Of a DNA stretch of 64,000 bases, positions 21,026 to 31,946 are shown piece by piece (position 1 is the first letter of the stretch; every line of letters begins with the position of its first letter). The position numbers and the translations under genes are program-made. Source of the DNA: Prorocentrum cordatum (taxonomy: Eukaryota; Sar; Dinophyceae; Prorocentrales; Prorocentraceae); contig CAUYUJ010000914.1 of assembly GCA_963575745.1 (NCBI GenBank), positions 402,088-466,087 on the forward strand, given 5' to 3'. The notes beneath the pieces are model-generated. The model did no database searches. It had not been told where the DNA came from and saw only the letters and a list, made by a program, of their open reading frames with translations.

Positions 21026-22441
21026 TCAGAACTTAAAGGCTTCCTCAACATCAGTGGGTCCAGCCCTTAAGAGCCACGGCCATTCATCTACAGCTAGCTC
21101 GGGCGGCGCTGCCTGCGCAGGAGGTGGCAGGGCCAGCGGGTGCCGACTGGGGTAGAACGCCCTGGTGACCGTGGCCCTCTGGCGCAGGCCCTTCAGCTCG
21201 ATGGCGGTGAGCAAGCGCGGCGAGATCGGGGCGTCACTCAGCACCTTGACCGCGCCGGCCCGACTGGCAAGGGCCCCGGGCGCTATGGCGTAGTCGTACT
21301 CGCGCCTGCCGCAAGTTGGACTCCACGGACGCACTAGAACTCCTGAGGCCTGCTTGACCCAGCTGGCCAAGTCGTCGGGCTCAAGGTTCCAGTCCGCCAG
21401 GATGACCCACGGCCACTCGAGGCTGCCGGCCCAGGACTGCAGAGCCTCAAGCAGCGCAATGTTGTCGCCCGTGGCCCCGATGCCGTCCACCATGTAGGCC
21501 GAGACGAAGAAGATCGGGAAGCCCAGGCCCGCGTTGAGCTTCGCGGCTCCTGCCCGATGGGGCCCAAACGCACTGCGCTCCTTGGGCTTATCCGCGCTGG
21601 CCGCCGCCATTGCAGCGGGGGCCGCCACTCTTCCAGAGCTGCCAAAGGGCCCTGGGCCCGTGTCCTGCGCGAGACCTCCGAAGAAGTCGAAGCAAGCGCG
21701 TCTGGCCCAGGTCGCCGCCGACTCCAGCTTAGCGCCATGCTTGATGCGGTGCTCGTGTAAGCGGACAACATCGAACGTCATCTTCTTGTCCCTGCTCCAC
21801 TCCCACAAGGCCTGACCGCTTGCCCAAGAGTTGGGGTTGGCCGACACAATCAAGAACTTGTCGGGCGCCTTGTCCACATCGACGCACTTCTGACCGCCTG
21901 CGCCGGGGGGAGGGGGAACTCCCGCACCTCGAGCTGCACTGCCCCTCGACCTACCGACAGACGGTCGCCGAGCACCAGTATCCAGCCCACCTCGCCGAGG
22001 CCCAGCTCCGCTGCAGACCTGGGGCCCCGGCTTCCCCGCGCCCTCCTCCGAAGCGGACGCGACCCTGCCAGGCCTGCCTCTCGCACTCGACGCCCCCGAC
22101 GGCGACCTGGCAGGCGCCGCGGCAGCGGCGCAGCGGGCGGCGCCAGCAGCACGCCTGCCAGGCACAGAGCCGAACTCCTCCTCCGCCTCGGTCATGGAGC
22201 GCTCGCGCCGCGCCACCTGATCCCTCCGCTCCCGCGCGTCGGACTGGGCCAGCCGGCGCATGTTGGCGTGGTAGTTGGCTAGCGCGCGCCTCCGCGCGGC
22301 CCGCGCCTCCTCGCAGAAGTCCTGCGCCATCCTGACTCTGACCGCGCCCGCGTCGTCGACGCCTGCCGACCGAGCAGCCTCGGTCGGCCACGCGGGACAC
22401 GCACAAGCGCAGCCAGTGCGCTCTATCTCTAGCTTCGTCAA
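21026..22441 (-). CDS. LINE endonuclease (endonuclease/exonuclease/phosphatase fold)
   Basis: 471-residue ORF. The first 190 or so residues are basic and Ala/Arg-rich; the endonuclease fold follows: FLIVSANPNSW (active-site Asn region), VVRLHEHRI (Glu), IFFVSAYMVDG (Tyr), WVILADWNLEPDDL (Asp-x-Asn pair) and GRREYDYAIAP. The last motif, usually Ser-Asp-His, reads SDAPISPRLL, so the catalytic His is missing and activity is doubtful. Such endonucleases nick target DNA to prime reverse transcription. The ORF ends in TGA 6 nt before the next segment. Confidence 0.75.
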   Translation of the reverse strand: MTKLEIERTGCACACPAWPTEAARSAGVDDAGAVRVRMAQDFCEEARAARRRALANYHANMRRLAQSDARERRDQVARRERSMTEAEEEFGSVPGRRAAGAARCAAAAAPARSPSGASSARGRPGRVASASEEGAGKPGPQVCSGAGPRRGGLDTGARRPSVGRSRGSAARGAGVPPPPGAGGQKCVDVDKAPDKFLIVSANPNSWASGQALWEWSRDKKMTFDVVRLHEHRIKHGAKLESAATWARRACFDFFGGLAQDTGPGPFGSSGRVAAPAAMAAASADKPKERSAFGPHRAGAAKLNAGLGFPIFFVSAYMVDGIGATGDNIALLEALQSWAGSLEWPWVILADWNLEPDDLASWVKQASGVLVRPWSPTCGRREYDYAIAPGALASRAGAVKVLSDAPISPRLLTAIELKGLRQRATVTRAFYPSRHPLALPPPAQAAPPELAVDEWPWLLRAGPTDVEEAFKF

Positions 22442-23177
22442 GCGCGGAGACGTCCTGGCGCCAGAACGTGGTGCAGGCCCTCAGCCTCCTCTCGGGAGTC
22501 ACGGGCGCCGACGCAGCCGCTCGCGTCGCAGGGTCCTGATCCTTGGCCTCCATGAAGCCTCCAGCGACTCCACGACCCGCAGTAGCTCCTTGAGAGCTAG
22601 GCCTGCCTTCATGTGGCGACTTCTGCCGTCCCTCCGCCGATTCCCGCTCACAGGGTCCCTCGCGCGGGTCCAGGGGCTCGAGCGCTCCCAAGCCATGCGC
22701 AGGTTCCGTCTGCGAACGGGTCTCCAGCTCCTCAGGTCCTCAGGGGCAGTGAGTGCGCCGCTCGACGCGGAAGCCGAAGTACACGACCCCATATGAGATC
22801 TCCCTGTGCCATTGCCCTCTTCGTTGGCTCTCCTAGCCTGGGGGGTGGCAACCTTGAGTGCTCCGCGTCGCCCCATGTCGGAGGAGAAGCACCTGTCTGG
22901 GCGGCGCGCAGGGATGAGGTACCCCAGCTCAGGCCACTCCAAGTCGCACTCGTTGGACCCCCAGAACTTCTCGAAATCCGCCAGGCCCTGGCGCAGGACT
23001 TCCTGTCCGTGGTCAAACACGCTGCCGTTTGGCTGCCAGCGCTTGCGCGTCCAGCAACTTGGGGGCCACCCGCTTGAGCTTGTCGACGTCCTCAGGCTTG
23101 TCCAGATCGAAGGCTGGGCGGGGGCCTCCCAGCTTCTCCACCTCAGCGGCCGCCTGGTCGGCCAGCTCCTGGCCCAC
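22442..23177 (-). other. LINE interval between ORF1 and endonuclease
   Basis: This continues the element on the minus strand but no single frame is convincing. One frame contains DFEKFWGSNECDLEWPEL and RQGLADFEKFW near 22950, which look protein-like. I see no diagnostic domain. Confidence 0.4.
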
Positions 23178-24149
23178 CTAGAAGCTGGGCGCCTCCACTT
23201 CCACGCCTCCGGCGGCTGCGCCTCCGCTTTCAGGGGCCCCAGGGCCATCGGCAGCAGGAGTGCCACCACCGCTGGGGGCCTCCTTGGCTGCGGCTGCAGC
23301 CCGTTCAGCGACCGGGAACTTCTCCTTGGTCTTGGCGGCGACGGCACGGGCGTCCGCGAGGCTCTCCTTGCCGCCCTGCTTGTCCTCGTTCTGGCCGAGG
23401 GCGTCGCGGAGCAGCGCCAGCTGGTCGAGGAGAGCGACCGTGTCTCCCCTGGTGCACGCGGCAGCCTCAACACACTTGGTCTTCTCGATCGCCTCCAGCT
23501 CCGCCAGCTTGGCCTCGTGATCGCGGAGCTGCCGCAGCTCCGCGTCATAGACCTCCTGCGCGGCCGCCAGCTGCTGGGCTCGCTCCTCCACGCGTACCTT
23601 GGCTTCCTCCACCTGTTTGTTCTTGTCCGCCTTCCTCTGGAGCACCTGGGCCAGCGGCTTCAAGGCGTTGTCGGCCATCTCCTGCTTGGGTGGAGCGGTG
23701 GCGACCACTGAGAGCTGGCTTTCGGCGAGGCCGTCCTTGCCAGCCGCCGCCAGCGCCTTGTTGGCCTCCAGCAGCTCGGCGACACTGAGGCCCGCAACCT
23801 TCGCCTCACTGCCGTTGCCCCCGTCGCCCTTGCCGCCGAAGTGGGACGACCAGTTCTTGGCTTTGTCCCACTGGGCACCGCGAGCTTGAGCCTTCGGCTT
23901 GGCCTTGGCCTTGCCTTGGGGCTTGGCGGTTCCTGCAGCGCCTCCTCCTCCATCGCGCCACGGAGCTGCTCCGAGGTTGAGGGGCTGGCATGACTAGAGG
24001 GCGGCGAGGATGCTGGGCGGCGCCTTGGCTCCGCACGCTCTGCACTCCACCCTGCTGTTGTAGTTCGGGCAACCGCCGCACTTGCCCATGCATTTCCACT
24101 GCACCGTCGCTGAGGCTCGGATCCCAGGCGCATCGCGGCGCGATGCCAT
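23178..24149 (-). pseudogene. LINE ORF1: zinc finger plus coiled coil, one in-frame stop
   Basis: One frame from the ATG at 24149 to the stop at 23178 (323 residues), broken only by TAG at 23996-23994. The N terminus holds a compact cysteine motif, WKCMGKCGGCPNY then VECRACGAKAP, resembling RanBP2-type or other CxxC fingers. After the stop come a basic linker (KAKAKPKAQARGAQWDKAK) and, from roughly residue 145 to 260, a charged Ala/Glu/Leu-rich coiled coil (VEERAQQLAAAQEVYDAEL, LAELEAIEKTK). RNA binding as a gag-like protein is inferred from finger plus coiled coil and position upstream of the endonuclease. Confidence 0.6.
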
Positions 24150-24249
24150 GGGCCAACGAAGCTCGTCTCCGTATCAGTTGGCTCGCAAGCACGAGCCGTT
24201 CTGAAGTGCGCGCTTGCAAGTTCAGGGCCAAATGCCTGAGCCAGAACGG

Positions 24250-24440
24250 CTAGGAGGATGAGGGGGAGAAGGGGGAGGAGGAGGAGGAGGAGGAGGTGGC
24301 GGAGGAGGAGGAGGAGGACGAGGGGGAGAAGGAGGAGGAGGAGGAGGCGGAGGAGGAGGAGGATGAGGGGGGGAGGAGGAGGAGGGAGGAGGAGGAGGAG
24401 GAGGAGGAGGAGGAGGAGGAGGAGGAGGAGGACGAGGACG
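24250..24440. repeat. (GGA)n tract
   Basis: GAG/GGA triplets with few interruptions, immediately upstream of LINE ORF1 on the opposite reading. Confidence 0.92.
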
Positions 24441-24670
24441 ATCTGCGTGCGGGGGGAAAGAAAGGGAGGGAGGGAGGGGAACTGGGTCGGCAGTCGCGCC
24501 GTCGGAAGTCGTGAGCGGCATGGTCGACGTGTGGCCGTGGCCTTCGCTGCTGCCGTGGCCGCGGCAGGGTCAGGGAGTTGTCGCTAAAACTGTGGTACAT
24601 CGGGCAGCCGCGGTGGTTGCGAACGGGGTCGTTGGTGGCGACTGCAAGGTCTGGGCAACTCCCCTTCCGC

Positions 24671-24955
24671 TTACGCCGTCTGAGCCGGCTCCTTCGTTCC
24701 TAGGGGGCGCCGCCGTCTGTCCTGCTGCGGGGCCCGCTCAGGATCTCCAGACCTGCCTGGCCGTTCCCTCAGGGAAGTGGTCGCTTCGTACTCGTTGCAA
24801 AAAACCCTTGCCGTCTTTGCCAGCATCTTCGGGGCAACGACCTCCAAGCGTTGAAGCTCTGGCCGTACCCACGCTCCACACTGCCCACAAACCACAACCA
24901 TCGGTGCAGCTGGAAGTCGTGCGAGGGGTCGAAAGGCGTGGGGCGGCCAGGGCAA
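24671..24955 (-). pseudogene. Possible C-terminal zinc-knuckle remnant of another LINE
   Basis: Short minus-strand ORF with VVVCGQCGAWVRPELQRLE. A Cys-x-x-Cys-Gly-x-Trp pattern of this kind is found near the C terminus of some dinoflagellate LINE polyproteins. Only one Cys pair is visible and nothing else of a LINE was recognised upstream, so this is a weak call. Confidence 0.22.
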
Positions 24956-24959
24956 ACCG

Positions 24960-26860
24960 TGTTAAACCAGGAGAGTTAGTCCCGATTGATCCCGTCTTGT
25001 ACCTGGGAACTGTCAACAGGCCCTGCACCTACTAGTACCATCGCTTGCAGGATGCTGGGTGCTCTGCCTGATTGCAGTCTGTGCCTGCGCCGCTGCACGA
25101 GACGCCTTCCTACGCTCTGGTCGCCAAGCTTCTCGCGGCACGCTCGCACACAGCTCCGTGTTCTGCGTTACGACGTGCATGCCTACATGCAGCACTAACT
25201 TTTGAACCTTCCAAGCCTCCACATCGGCAGCCCGGATCGTGTGCTGGGCAGCAAGAGGTAGCTGGGTTCTCTGCTCCCAGTCTTTTGCCGCCTCGTCCGC
25301 GGGAGCGTTCGAACGGTTCTTCAGGAAACCTGCTGCAGCGGGTCACATTTGGTGCGCGTGTCGGCGAGGTGTCATTCAAGGTCCCCACGCGCTCCGCTAT
25401 CCTATTCCGCAGCCTTCGCCATAGGTCTGCATGCGACAGGTTGCCAGCTGCAGGGCGTTTGAAGAACTTGTTTGGCCACGTTCATGGAGTCCACAAAAAT
25501 GAATTCAGTCCCTGCAGCGCATTCCATTCTGCCACGCGCACAAGTGCCATCAGCTCTCCTCGCGGCACTCTCTGCTTCCATCCTGCAAGGCTGCCTGAGG
25601 AAGACACGCAGATCTGGTGCTCCTAGCTGGCGAACCCGCCAGTGCCCACACACGCTGGAGACAGACATCTGCAGGGAACTCGCCTCCCGACGCGTCTGTC
25701 GATCCCGTGAAGGTGCGGCATGGGTCGACCAGGCAGAAGTCAAGAACCTCGCAGTCCTGAAACCTACCTTGCCTCTAAACACATTCCTGCGCTGGATGCG
25801 CGCTCGCCTCTCCCAAGGTCCCCCGGGCTGCGTCCAGTAGGTCGTCCCGTGGAGACCCACCCTCAACATCCCCGCTACACCGACGCACCCAGAAACGGTG
25901 TATGGCACCGCGGGCATAGTTGTTGATCCCCGATTGTTTCGGGAGCCGCCGAAATCTGGGCCATTTGGCGATCCTCTGACATAACTTCCTAAACAGCGAC
26001 GTCACCGTCCTGGCGTTTCCACGTAGCAAGCGCAAGCGTAACGTAATCACGGTGTAACCGGAGCCCTGGTCAAGTCCTCCTCCTGCCTCGTGCTGCGCTC
26101 TTTCCTAACGCCTGCACGTTGACCTTCACTCTCTGCAGCTGCGCGTCCACCCCTTCGAGCTGGTACTCTTCGTCACAGTCGTCTCTCTATAACTGTGGAT
26201 GCTCTCGGGCTTCCAGTCCAGATCCCTCAAGGACTGAAGAACAGCTCCGATGGGGCCGATGAGGACACTCCAAGGATGGCGCGCTGCATCCAGTTCGGCC
26301 TTCCAGACAGCCTATACCTTCTCAACTGCTGCCTCCTGCTCCCGCAGGGCTGGCAAGACTGATCCCAACATCTTGAACAGCTCCATTCGGAGGAATGCCA
26401 GCGGGTCGGCCAAATGCGAACACGCCAATCTGAACGATGTGCTGGGGATCCTCTTCCTCTTTCACGTCTCACCCTCCCGTCTCCCCACCACCTCACCACT
26501 CGTCTCCCCTCAGGGGAAGGAAGGATAGAGGGAGGGAGGGAGGGTGAGCGAGAGGGCATTCGAGGAAGGAGGATCATACCAAGTTTGGACCTCCTCAAAT
26601 CTCGGCTGGCTGCGAAGGCTAGTGGGTGGACCTAGAAGCGACGGCTTGGTTCTGTGACCGCGCGAGACCCGCGCGAACACACGCCTGAGCACCTTGCCAC
26701 CGTTCTATTGACTGCGCGGTTGGTCAGGAGATTGCGCATGGTGCTCTCCTGCCCCCGGAAGAATCATTCTCCGCGTCCTTCTCAAATTACGCCACCTCGT
26801 CCTTGCTAGGTTCCCGTGCCTGTACATGCTCATGATCTTACCCATCCTTGTGATGTGCCT
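24960..26860. other. No recognised gene
   Basis: Overlapping ORFs of 100-185 residues occur on both strands between 25072 and 25926. None shows a domain I know, and neither strand is clearly favoured. Lower GC and less repetitive than the surroundings. Confidence 0.4.
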
Positions 26861-27150
26861 CCTCCTCCTCCTCCTGCTCCTCCTGCCCCGCCATGGAAGA
26901 TATCATGGCGCGCGCTGCGTTTCTTGGCGGAGTGTGCGCCCGTGTTCCTACGGCCGGTTGCTCACGTTTCCTCAGGGTGTCCTCCTCTTCCTCCACCTCC
27001 TCCTCATCCTCCTTCTCCTCTTCGTAGTTATCCTGCTCCTTGTCCTCCTCCTCCTCGGCCTCCTCCTCCTCCTCCTTCTGCTCCTTCTTCTCCTTCTCCT
27101 CCTCCTAATCCTCCTCCTCCTTGTCCTCCTCCTCCCCCTCTTCCCACGAA
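26860..27150. repeat. CTC/CCT-rich interrupted tract
   Basis: CTCCTCCTC blocks separated by a unique segment (about 26890-26975), then near-continuous pyrimidine triplets to 27150. Confidence 0.8.
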
Positions 27151-27419
27151 GACGTGATCCGTGCGTGTCGCTGTGCGCCTCATCTTGAGCCGGGCCGTGA
27201 AGAGGGCGTACGCAACAGAAGGGCGGTGGACACGGAGGAGAAAGCAGTGCAGAGTCATCGAAACATTGCGTAAGGAGGTAATGAAAGCAAGGACTCAAAA
27301 CTAATGACGAGGAGGAGAGGAAAAAGGAGGAGGGAAGGGAGGGGGAAGGGGGAGAGATAGCATGCAAGATGGAGAAATAGGAACGCTACACGCTTATTCA
27401 ATGCCAGATGGACCAAGCT

Positions 27420-27490
27420 CCAGTGTCTGCCGAATCAGACTCCATGAGCTGCTGCGCTACTAGAGAGCGCTGCTCTACCAATCCGCACGG
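27420..27490 (-). other. tRNA-like fragment, not a functional tRNA
   Basis: On the minus strand ATTGGTAGAGC resembles a tRNA D-arm/A-box. It is followed by a perfect 5-bp stem with a 7-nt loop (GCGCT-CTCTAGT-AGCGC). No proper T-arm or acceptor stem closes the structure, so it may be a SINE head or a chance match. Confidence 0.2.
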
Positions 27491-28029
27491 ACTGGCAGCT
27501 GGCACATCGCCAGACCCTTGACAGGCTGGCTGAAGGAGGCAGAAGGAGTCTGCAAGTCGAACGCCTCACGTCTACTGTACTACCTCGGCTGACATTTGAG
27601 CCAAGGGAATCTGCCTCCACGGCTGGCGGCGGCTGCGCAATGGATGCTGGAAGCTCTGTGCAGCCAATGCGACGAACAAGAAACTGCTGGCCGAAGAAAC
27701 CTGGGCCAACTGTCGGGCAACCTCTTGGGCAAAAACGCGAAGGCGGCCATGCGCGCACAGCTCTGCGGCTTGTTGGCCCGCAAGGGGCGAAGAACTTGGG
27801 CCAGCTTCCTGGAGGCTGCCGAAGACATTCTGGCCCAAGGCAAAGCGGGGAGGCCTATCAATTGTCGGGCCCCCTGTAGCGCACCACTCTCCACGAAGTG
27901 CACATTCCGCCACGGTGCCTTCGCGCTCTGAGGCGTGGCAGACTACCTGTAATGATCGAAGGGGCCCCCCCTCTACTAGCGCGTCGCCGCGTGCATCGCT
28001 CCCCTCGTCCCGAAGTGTTCTGGGCTGGC

Positions 28030-28500
28030 AGACGGCTGCCTGGCGCTCTCCAAGGCGCACAAGATGCCCACGATGGCTTCCAGTAACAGCCCAGGCGAGC
28101 TACCAATGCCGCCAAGGTGGTCCACGATTCCTCCATGATGGCCGATGATGGCCCCTGATATGGCCTCGAGACGGCCCAAGAGGCCTCCAAAACGGCCCAA
28201 GAGAACCTCCAGTAAGGCCCAAGACCATTGAGTTCGCCTACTTGTTGCTAGGTTTTGAGTCCAGGACAGACCCAAGAGGGCCACAAGCTGGCCCAAAAGG
28301 GCCTCCCGAGGGACCTACGACGCCTTCAGAGGACCCTTGGACGGCCCAAAACGGCCCCAGGACAGCCCCAAGAAAATCCCTGGACGACCAGGGAGGTCCA
28401 AAGAGAGCCCCAGGACGGTCCAAGGTGGCCCCAAGAGGGCACCAAGACTACCGACTGCCACCCATGAGCCCAAAGAACAGCCCCAAGACAGCACCCAAAC
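28030..28500 (+). repeat. GGCCCAAGAGG-type degenerate repeat, plus orientation
   Basis: Many variants of GGCCCAAGAGGGCC and CCCAAGACGG at irregular spacing of about 20-35 bp. The same motif set in the reverse orientation fills 36080-36560, and short stretches occur at about 30645-30710 and 53525-53580. Confidence 0.75.
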
Positions 28501-28559
28501 GGGATCAATGAGGGCTCCGCCAGAAGTGAAAACGAAAGGTGACGCACGTGACGGCTCTC

Positions 28560-28635
28560 CTCTTATTCATCATCATCCTCCTCATCACCATCACCACGGT
28601 CATCATCAGCACCATCACCACCACGGCCACCACCG

Positions 28636-28701
<66 letters not shown>

Positions 28702-29042
28702 CCATCATCATCATCATTATTATCATCATCATCATCATCATCATCGCCACATCATCATGATCATCATCATCATCAGCATCAGCATCATCATCATCGTCAT
28801 CATCAGCAACATCTTCAATACCACCACGACCATCATCACCACCACGGCCATCACAACCTCTTCTCCTCCTCATCATCACCACCATCCACGTCATCGTCCT
28901 CCCTGTTATCGTCATCGCCGCCATCACCAAAAAGGCCATCAGCATCATCACCACCATCATTATCATAGTCATCATGATATGTATGCCCCTCGCCCGCCAC
29001 AATCACCCTCTTTCTCAGATCTTCAACCTTCCCATCCCATCC

Positions 29043-29115
<73 letters not shown>

Positions 29116-29142
29116 GTCATCATCATCATCATGTTCATCATG

Positions 29143-29173
<31 letters not shown>

Positions 29174-29260
29174 GCATCATCATCCTCATCCTCATCATCA
29201 TCACCCCTACCATCCCCATACTCTCCATCATCATCCTCATCGACTCAAACACCTGTCACT
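28560..29260. repeat. (CAT)n microsatellite, about 700 bp
   Basis: CAT triplets with scattered CAC, CAG and CGT interruptions, split by a unique segment at about 28975-29035. Poly-His and poly-Ile or poly-Met ORFs across it are artefacts. Confidence 0.93.
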
Positions 29261-29471
29261 GATGATGATAGGCTGGCACGGTGGCTGGACTTGCCGCAGG
29301 CAGCTGGACCACAGTATTGGCTTGAGCAAGTGCGCATTCGCGCAAGAGCGTTCCAGCGCGCCGTGCGTATGAGCACGCCACGTTCCCCTCTTCAAGCGCT
29401 AACAGAACTACGCGCCTTTAACGGCAGCACTTTCAGCCTTGAGCGACTTGGAGCTGCATCGGTGGGATTCT

Positions 29472-29780
29472 TCACGGTGCCTCGACCGCGCGCGAGAGCT
29501 CGAAGTAAGGCGTGCCGGTCTGAAGCTGGTGGTACGTCAGCGTGTAGCCCGGGTTCCGCGCCGTCCACGCAACGCAGAAAGCAGAGCGCTTGCCCGCGAG
29601 GCCGGCCGCGCCTTTCAGGGTCCTGGAGCGCACAAGCCACGTCGCCGAGGGCACGAGGCAGAACAGCAGCAGTACGAGTCCCATGATCGCGAGCGGGGCT
29701 GCGTTCTCGGAGCCGCCGCCCGTCGAGCCCGGGTGTGCATGGCGGCGATGGGAGACCCAGAGGAAGCAGCCAGCGAACAT
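29472..29780 (-). CDS. Hypothetical membrane protein or exon
   Basis: An ORF of about 100 residues that stands out from the local background. It starts near MFAGCFLWVSHRR, has one strong hydrophobic helix (APLAIMGLVLLLFCLVPSA) at about residues 30-50, and ends in a balanced, soluble-looking segment (WTARNPGYTLTYHQLQTGT). I do not recognise a family. It may be a single exon of a larger gene, because no convincing continuation was found on either side. Confidence 0.35.
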   Translation of the reverse strand: MFAGCFLWVSHRRHAHPGSTGGGSENAAPLAIMGLVLLLFCLVPSATWLVRSRTLKGAAGLAGKRSAFCVAWTARNPGYTLTYHQLQTGTPYFELSRAVEAP

Positions 29781-30109
29781 CGCCAAGAGGACGATCGGAG
29801 CAGGACGAGTCGAGACAAGGGCAGCTCTAAATCGGTCCGCGGACCCCAGCCTTTCGAGCTGTGTCCAGACATGGCGAAGGACAACGATTGTTGTCTCAGT
29901 TGGCTCTCATCTGACCCTGAGATCCGACGTTGAAAGTGCAACATGGAAAAACAACAAAAACGACCGGCGCCCTGGACCCCATCTTTTTGCTGCTTTTCTT
30001 CGACCCAGATCGACTTGTGAGGTCCTGGGGCTCGAATCTGGGTGAAAAAAACCCGCTGTGAAACGCACATCACGCCAGGTGTAAAAAAGCTGCTCGGCTG
30101 CGCGCCGGG

Positions 30110-30200
30110 GGGGAAGTGAGAGGGGGGGCAAGCCTTTCCAGACGGCGGCGGGCCTTCTCAGAAGCCCTCCCGCCTCCTGAGAGGTGCTCGGCGAGTTCGT
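30110..30200. repeat. Foldback repeat with CTTCTGAGAAGG palindromes, copy 3 (partial)
   Basis: GGGAAGTGAGAGGGGGGGC, then GGGCCTTCTCAGAAGCCCTC and CCTCCTGAGAGG. It matches the start and middle of the copy at 7790 but lacks the complementary end. Confidence 0.55.
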
Positions 30201-30779
30201 CGTCCCGAACCGTCCCTCGACGGCTCCGAGGCCAGGTCAGGGCCCTCAGAGGCCGAGAACAGCGGAAGGCCTCCCGTCGCCACTCCCCCGCGACTCGAGG
30301 GGGCCTCGGCCCTCCGCCGACTTGCCACGACCACTGCCTCGGCTCGCCCTCCTCCCGAGCTGAGCGCGGCGCACGCGGCGGCGGCGCGGAGCCGCGGGGT
30401 CGGGCCCGCCGCGCCGGCGGGCGCACTCGCCGCCGGCTGGGCCGCCAGGTTGGTGAGCTCCCGCAGGAGAGCCCCGACCGTCTCGGTCCGCAGCCAGGCG
30501 GCGTTCTGGCCCACCACGAAGCCGAGGTCGCCTTCGGGGCCCCAGGGCCGTGCCCGGACATCCGGCGGTTCGAAGAAGCGAGACGGCGGTTTTGCATAGT
30601 TGTCGGCCTCGGGAGGCGGAATAAGTGGAGGCGGACCCGAGTTCTCCAAGAGGCCTAAGAAGAGGCGCCAAGAGGCCCCAAACGGCCCCACCGAGGCTCC
30701 AAGAGGCCACGAACGCGCAAGCAAACGCCTGCGATGGCAGGCACAATAGGGGCCGGCGGAATGAGCGAAGCGATTAAAT

Positions 30780-30925
30780 AAGTGGAGGAGGAGGAGGAGG
30801 AGGAGGAGGAGGAGGAGGAGGAGGGAGGAGGAGGAGGAGGAGGAGGAGGAGGAGGAGGAGGAGGAGGAGGAGTGGAGAAGGAAGTGGAGGAGGAGGAGGA
30901 GGAGGAGGAGGAGGAGGAGCAAGGG
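30780..30925. repeat. (GGA)n tract
   Basis: GAG/GGA triplets, purine-only over most of the length. Confidence 0.92.
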
Positions 30926-31019
30926 AGCCTGGGTGGGGGGGGCGGAGGAGGAAGGGTGGAAAAAGGAGGAACCAGGAGCAGGGCAGAGGAGGATGGGCGA
31001 GGCAGACGTCCCGAGCCCG

Positions 31020-31140
31020 GGGGCCCTTGCCGAGCCAACTGACCGTCAACCAAAAACTCGGGATGAAAAACCGGTCCCGCGAAGGTGGTCGAGAGGTCGG
31101 GGGCCCGCGTCTCGAACAAAAACGAGACGCTGGACGTCTG
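31020..31140 (+). repeat. ACTGGTCCCGGGAA dispersed repeat, partial copy
   Basis: AAACTCGGGATGAAAAACCGGTCCCG followed after about 50 bp by GAGACGCTGGACGTCTGG. It corresponds to the right half of the family seen in full near 47405, 50470 and 51240. Confidence 0.55.
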
Positions 31141-31377
31141 GACGTGGTGGCGAACTGCGTGGTGGCCTCGGACTCCTCAACGAACTCACCACGCGGGCCG
31201 TCACCGCACGTTTCTGCGACCTCGGATGCTCCACTCGCTCGAGACATGCTCGGAGAACGCCCCGAACCCAAAAAAATCGCGCGGTGATCCAGAATCCCCA
31301 CTGACTCACCAGGCGCTATATTCACAACACCGTTTGGGACCTCCGACGCATGCTGGTGTTCGTGTCATAATTCGGGC

Positions 31378-31465
31378 CCCAGGCGGCCGTTCGGGTCGAT
31401 CCGGGCACCCCCAGAAAACTCTCGGCGAGGCGCAGCTGCTGCAAAACATCCCGAGACTCCACCGG
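31378..31465 (+). repeat. GGCGGCCGTTCGG dispersed repeat, copy 2
   Basis: GGCGGCCGTTCGGGTCGATC, GGGCACCCCCAGA and CTCGGCGAGGCGCAGC, in the same order as the copy at 7996. Confidence 0.75.
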
Positions 31466-31751
31466 TTGGGGGACCCCCGCTTGCCGTCCAGCCGGGGCAC
31501 CCACCGCCGCGGGTCCGTGGGCATGCCCGGGTCCCTCTCGGCGCGGATCACGACGCGGCCCGGCACGGACGCGGGCACCTGCGGCAGGCGGTAGCCGTAG
31601 CGGCCCGGTGCGGAGGCGGGCGACGGCTGCAGGATGTAGCCGTGGCCATGGCCGCGCCGAGAGTGGCCGGCGGCGCCGAGGTGGCCCGGCGTCAAGGCCA
31701 CGCAGGTGGCGGGGCCGGCCGTCCAGGGAGGGCCTGCGGACGCCGAAGCCA
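31466..31751 (-). CDS. Possible exon next to a foldback element
   Basis: The open frame on the minus strand (FALLASASAGPPWTAG, GHGYILQPSPASAPGRYG, RVVIRAERDPGMP) runs from the edge of the foldback element at 31752 toward the dispersed repeat at 31465. The ATG upstream lies inside the foldback, so it is not a trustworthy start. The composition looks protein-like but no family was recognised. Confidence 0.22.
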
Positions 31752-31946
31752 GGAGAGCAAACACTGCCACGAGCATGCAGAGTCGGAGGTCCGCGCGGAT
31801 TGCTCGGATGGGCGCTGGAGCCCCCTGGCGGCGACTCTGGGGCCGTCCCCAGCGCGCTCCGCGCGCCAGGAAGGGGGGTCCAGCGCCGGTCCACGTGTCC
31901 GCTCGGGCCTCCGAGCTTTGCTACTTCTGTCACCCTTTGCTCTCCG
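31752..31946 (-). mobile_element. Introner-like foldback element, copy 1
   Basis: Ends GGAGAGCAAA / TTTGCTCTCC are inverted. Inside, GTCGGAGGTCCGCGCGGAT pairs with the right-hand TCCGCTCGGGCCTCCGA segment, and the core contains CCTGGCGGCG and GCGCGCTCCGCGCGCCAGG. It is oriented opposite to the copy at 33254. Confidence 0.7.

Larger units (their letters stand above)
19990..24149 (-). mobile_element. Decayed LINE-type retroelement with ORF1, endonuclease and RT stub
   Basis: Minus-strand order: ORF1 (zinc finger plus coiled coil), linker, apurinic-type endonuclease, spacer domain, then only the first part of a reverse transcriptase. The remaining RT is absent; the sequence passes into unrelated DNA and the G-rich array. 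LINEs are usually truncated at the 5' end, so loss of the 3' half implies deletion or rearrangement after insertion. At least two in-frame stops and one frameshift are visible. Confidence 0.75.

Noticed and set aside
27420-27490. Possible tRNA with CTA anticodon on the minus strand
   Set aside because: The D-arm-like word and anticodon stem are present, but the T-arm and acceptor stem do not form.
27580-27610. Relic of a dinoflagellate spliced leader (TTGGCTCAA on the minus strand)
   Set aside because: Only about nine bases match the known leader; too short to separate from chance.
27570-28070. Overlapping ORFs of 110 and 162 residues on opposite strands
   Set aside because: Mutual shadows in GC-rich sequence; no domain was recognised in either.
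28560-29260. Poly-His, poly-Ile and poly-Met ORFs
   Set aside because: They are translations of the CAT microsatellite in its frames and have no coding support.
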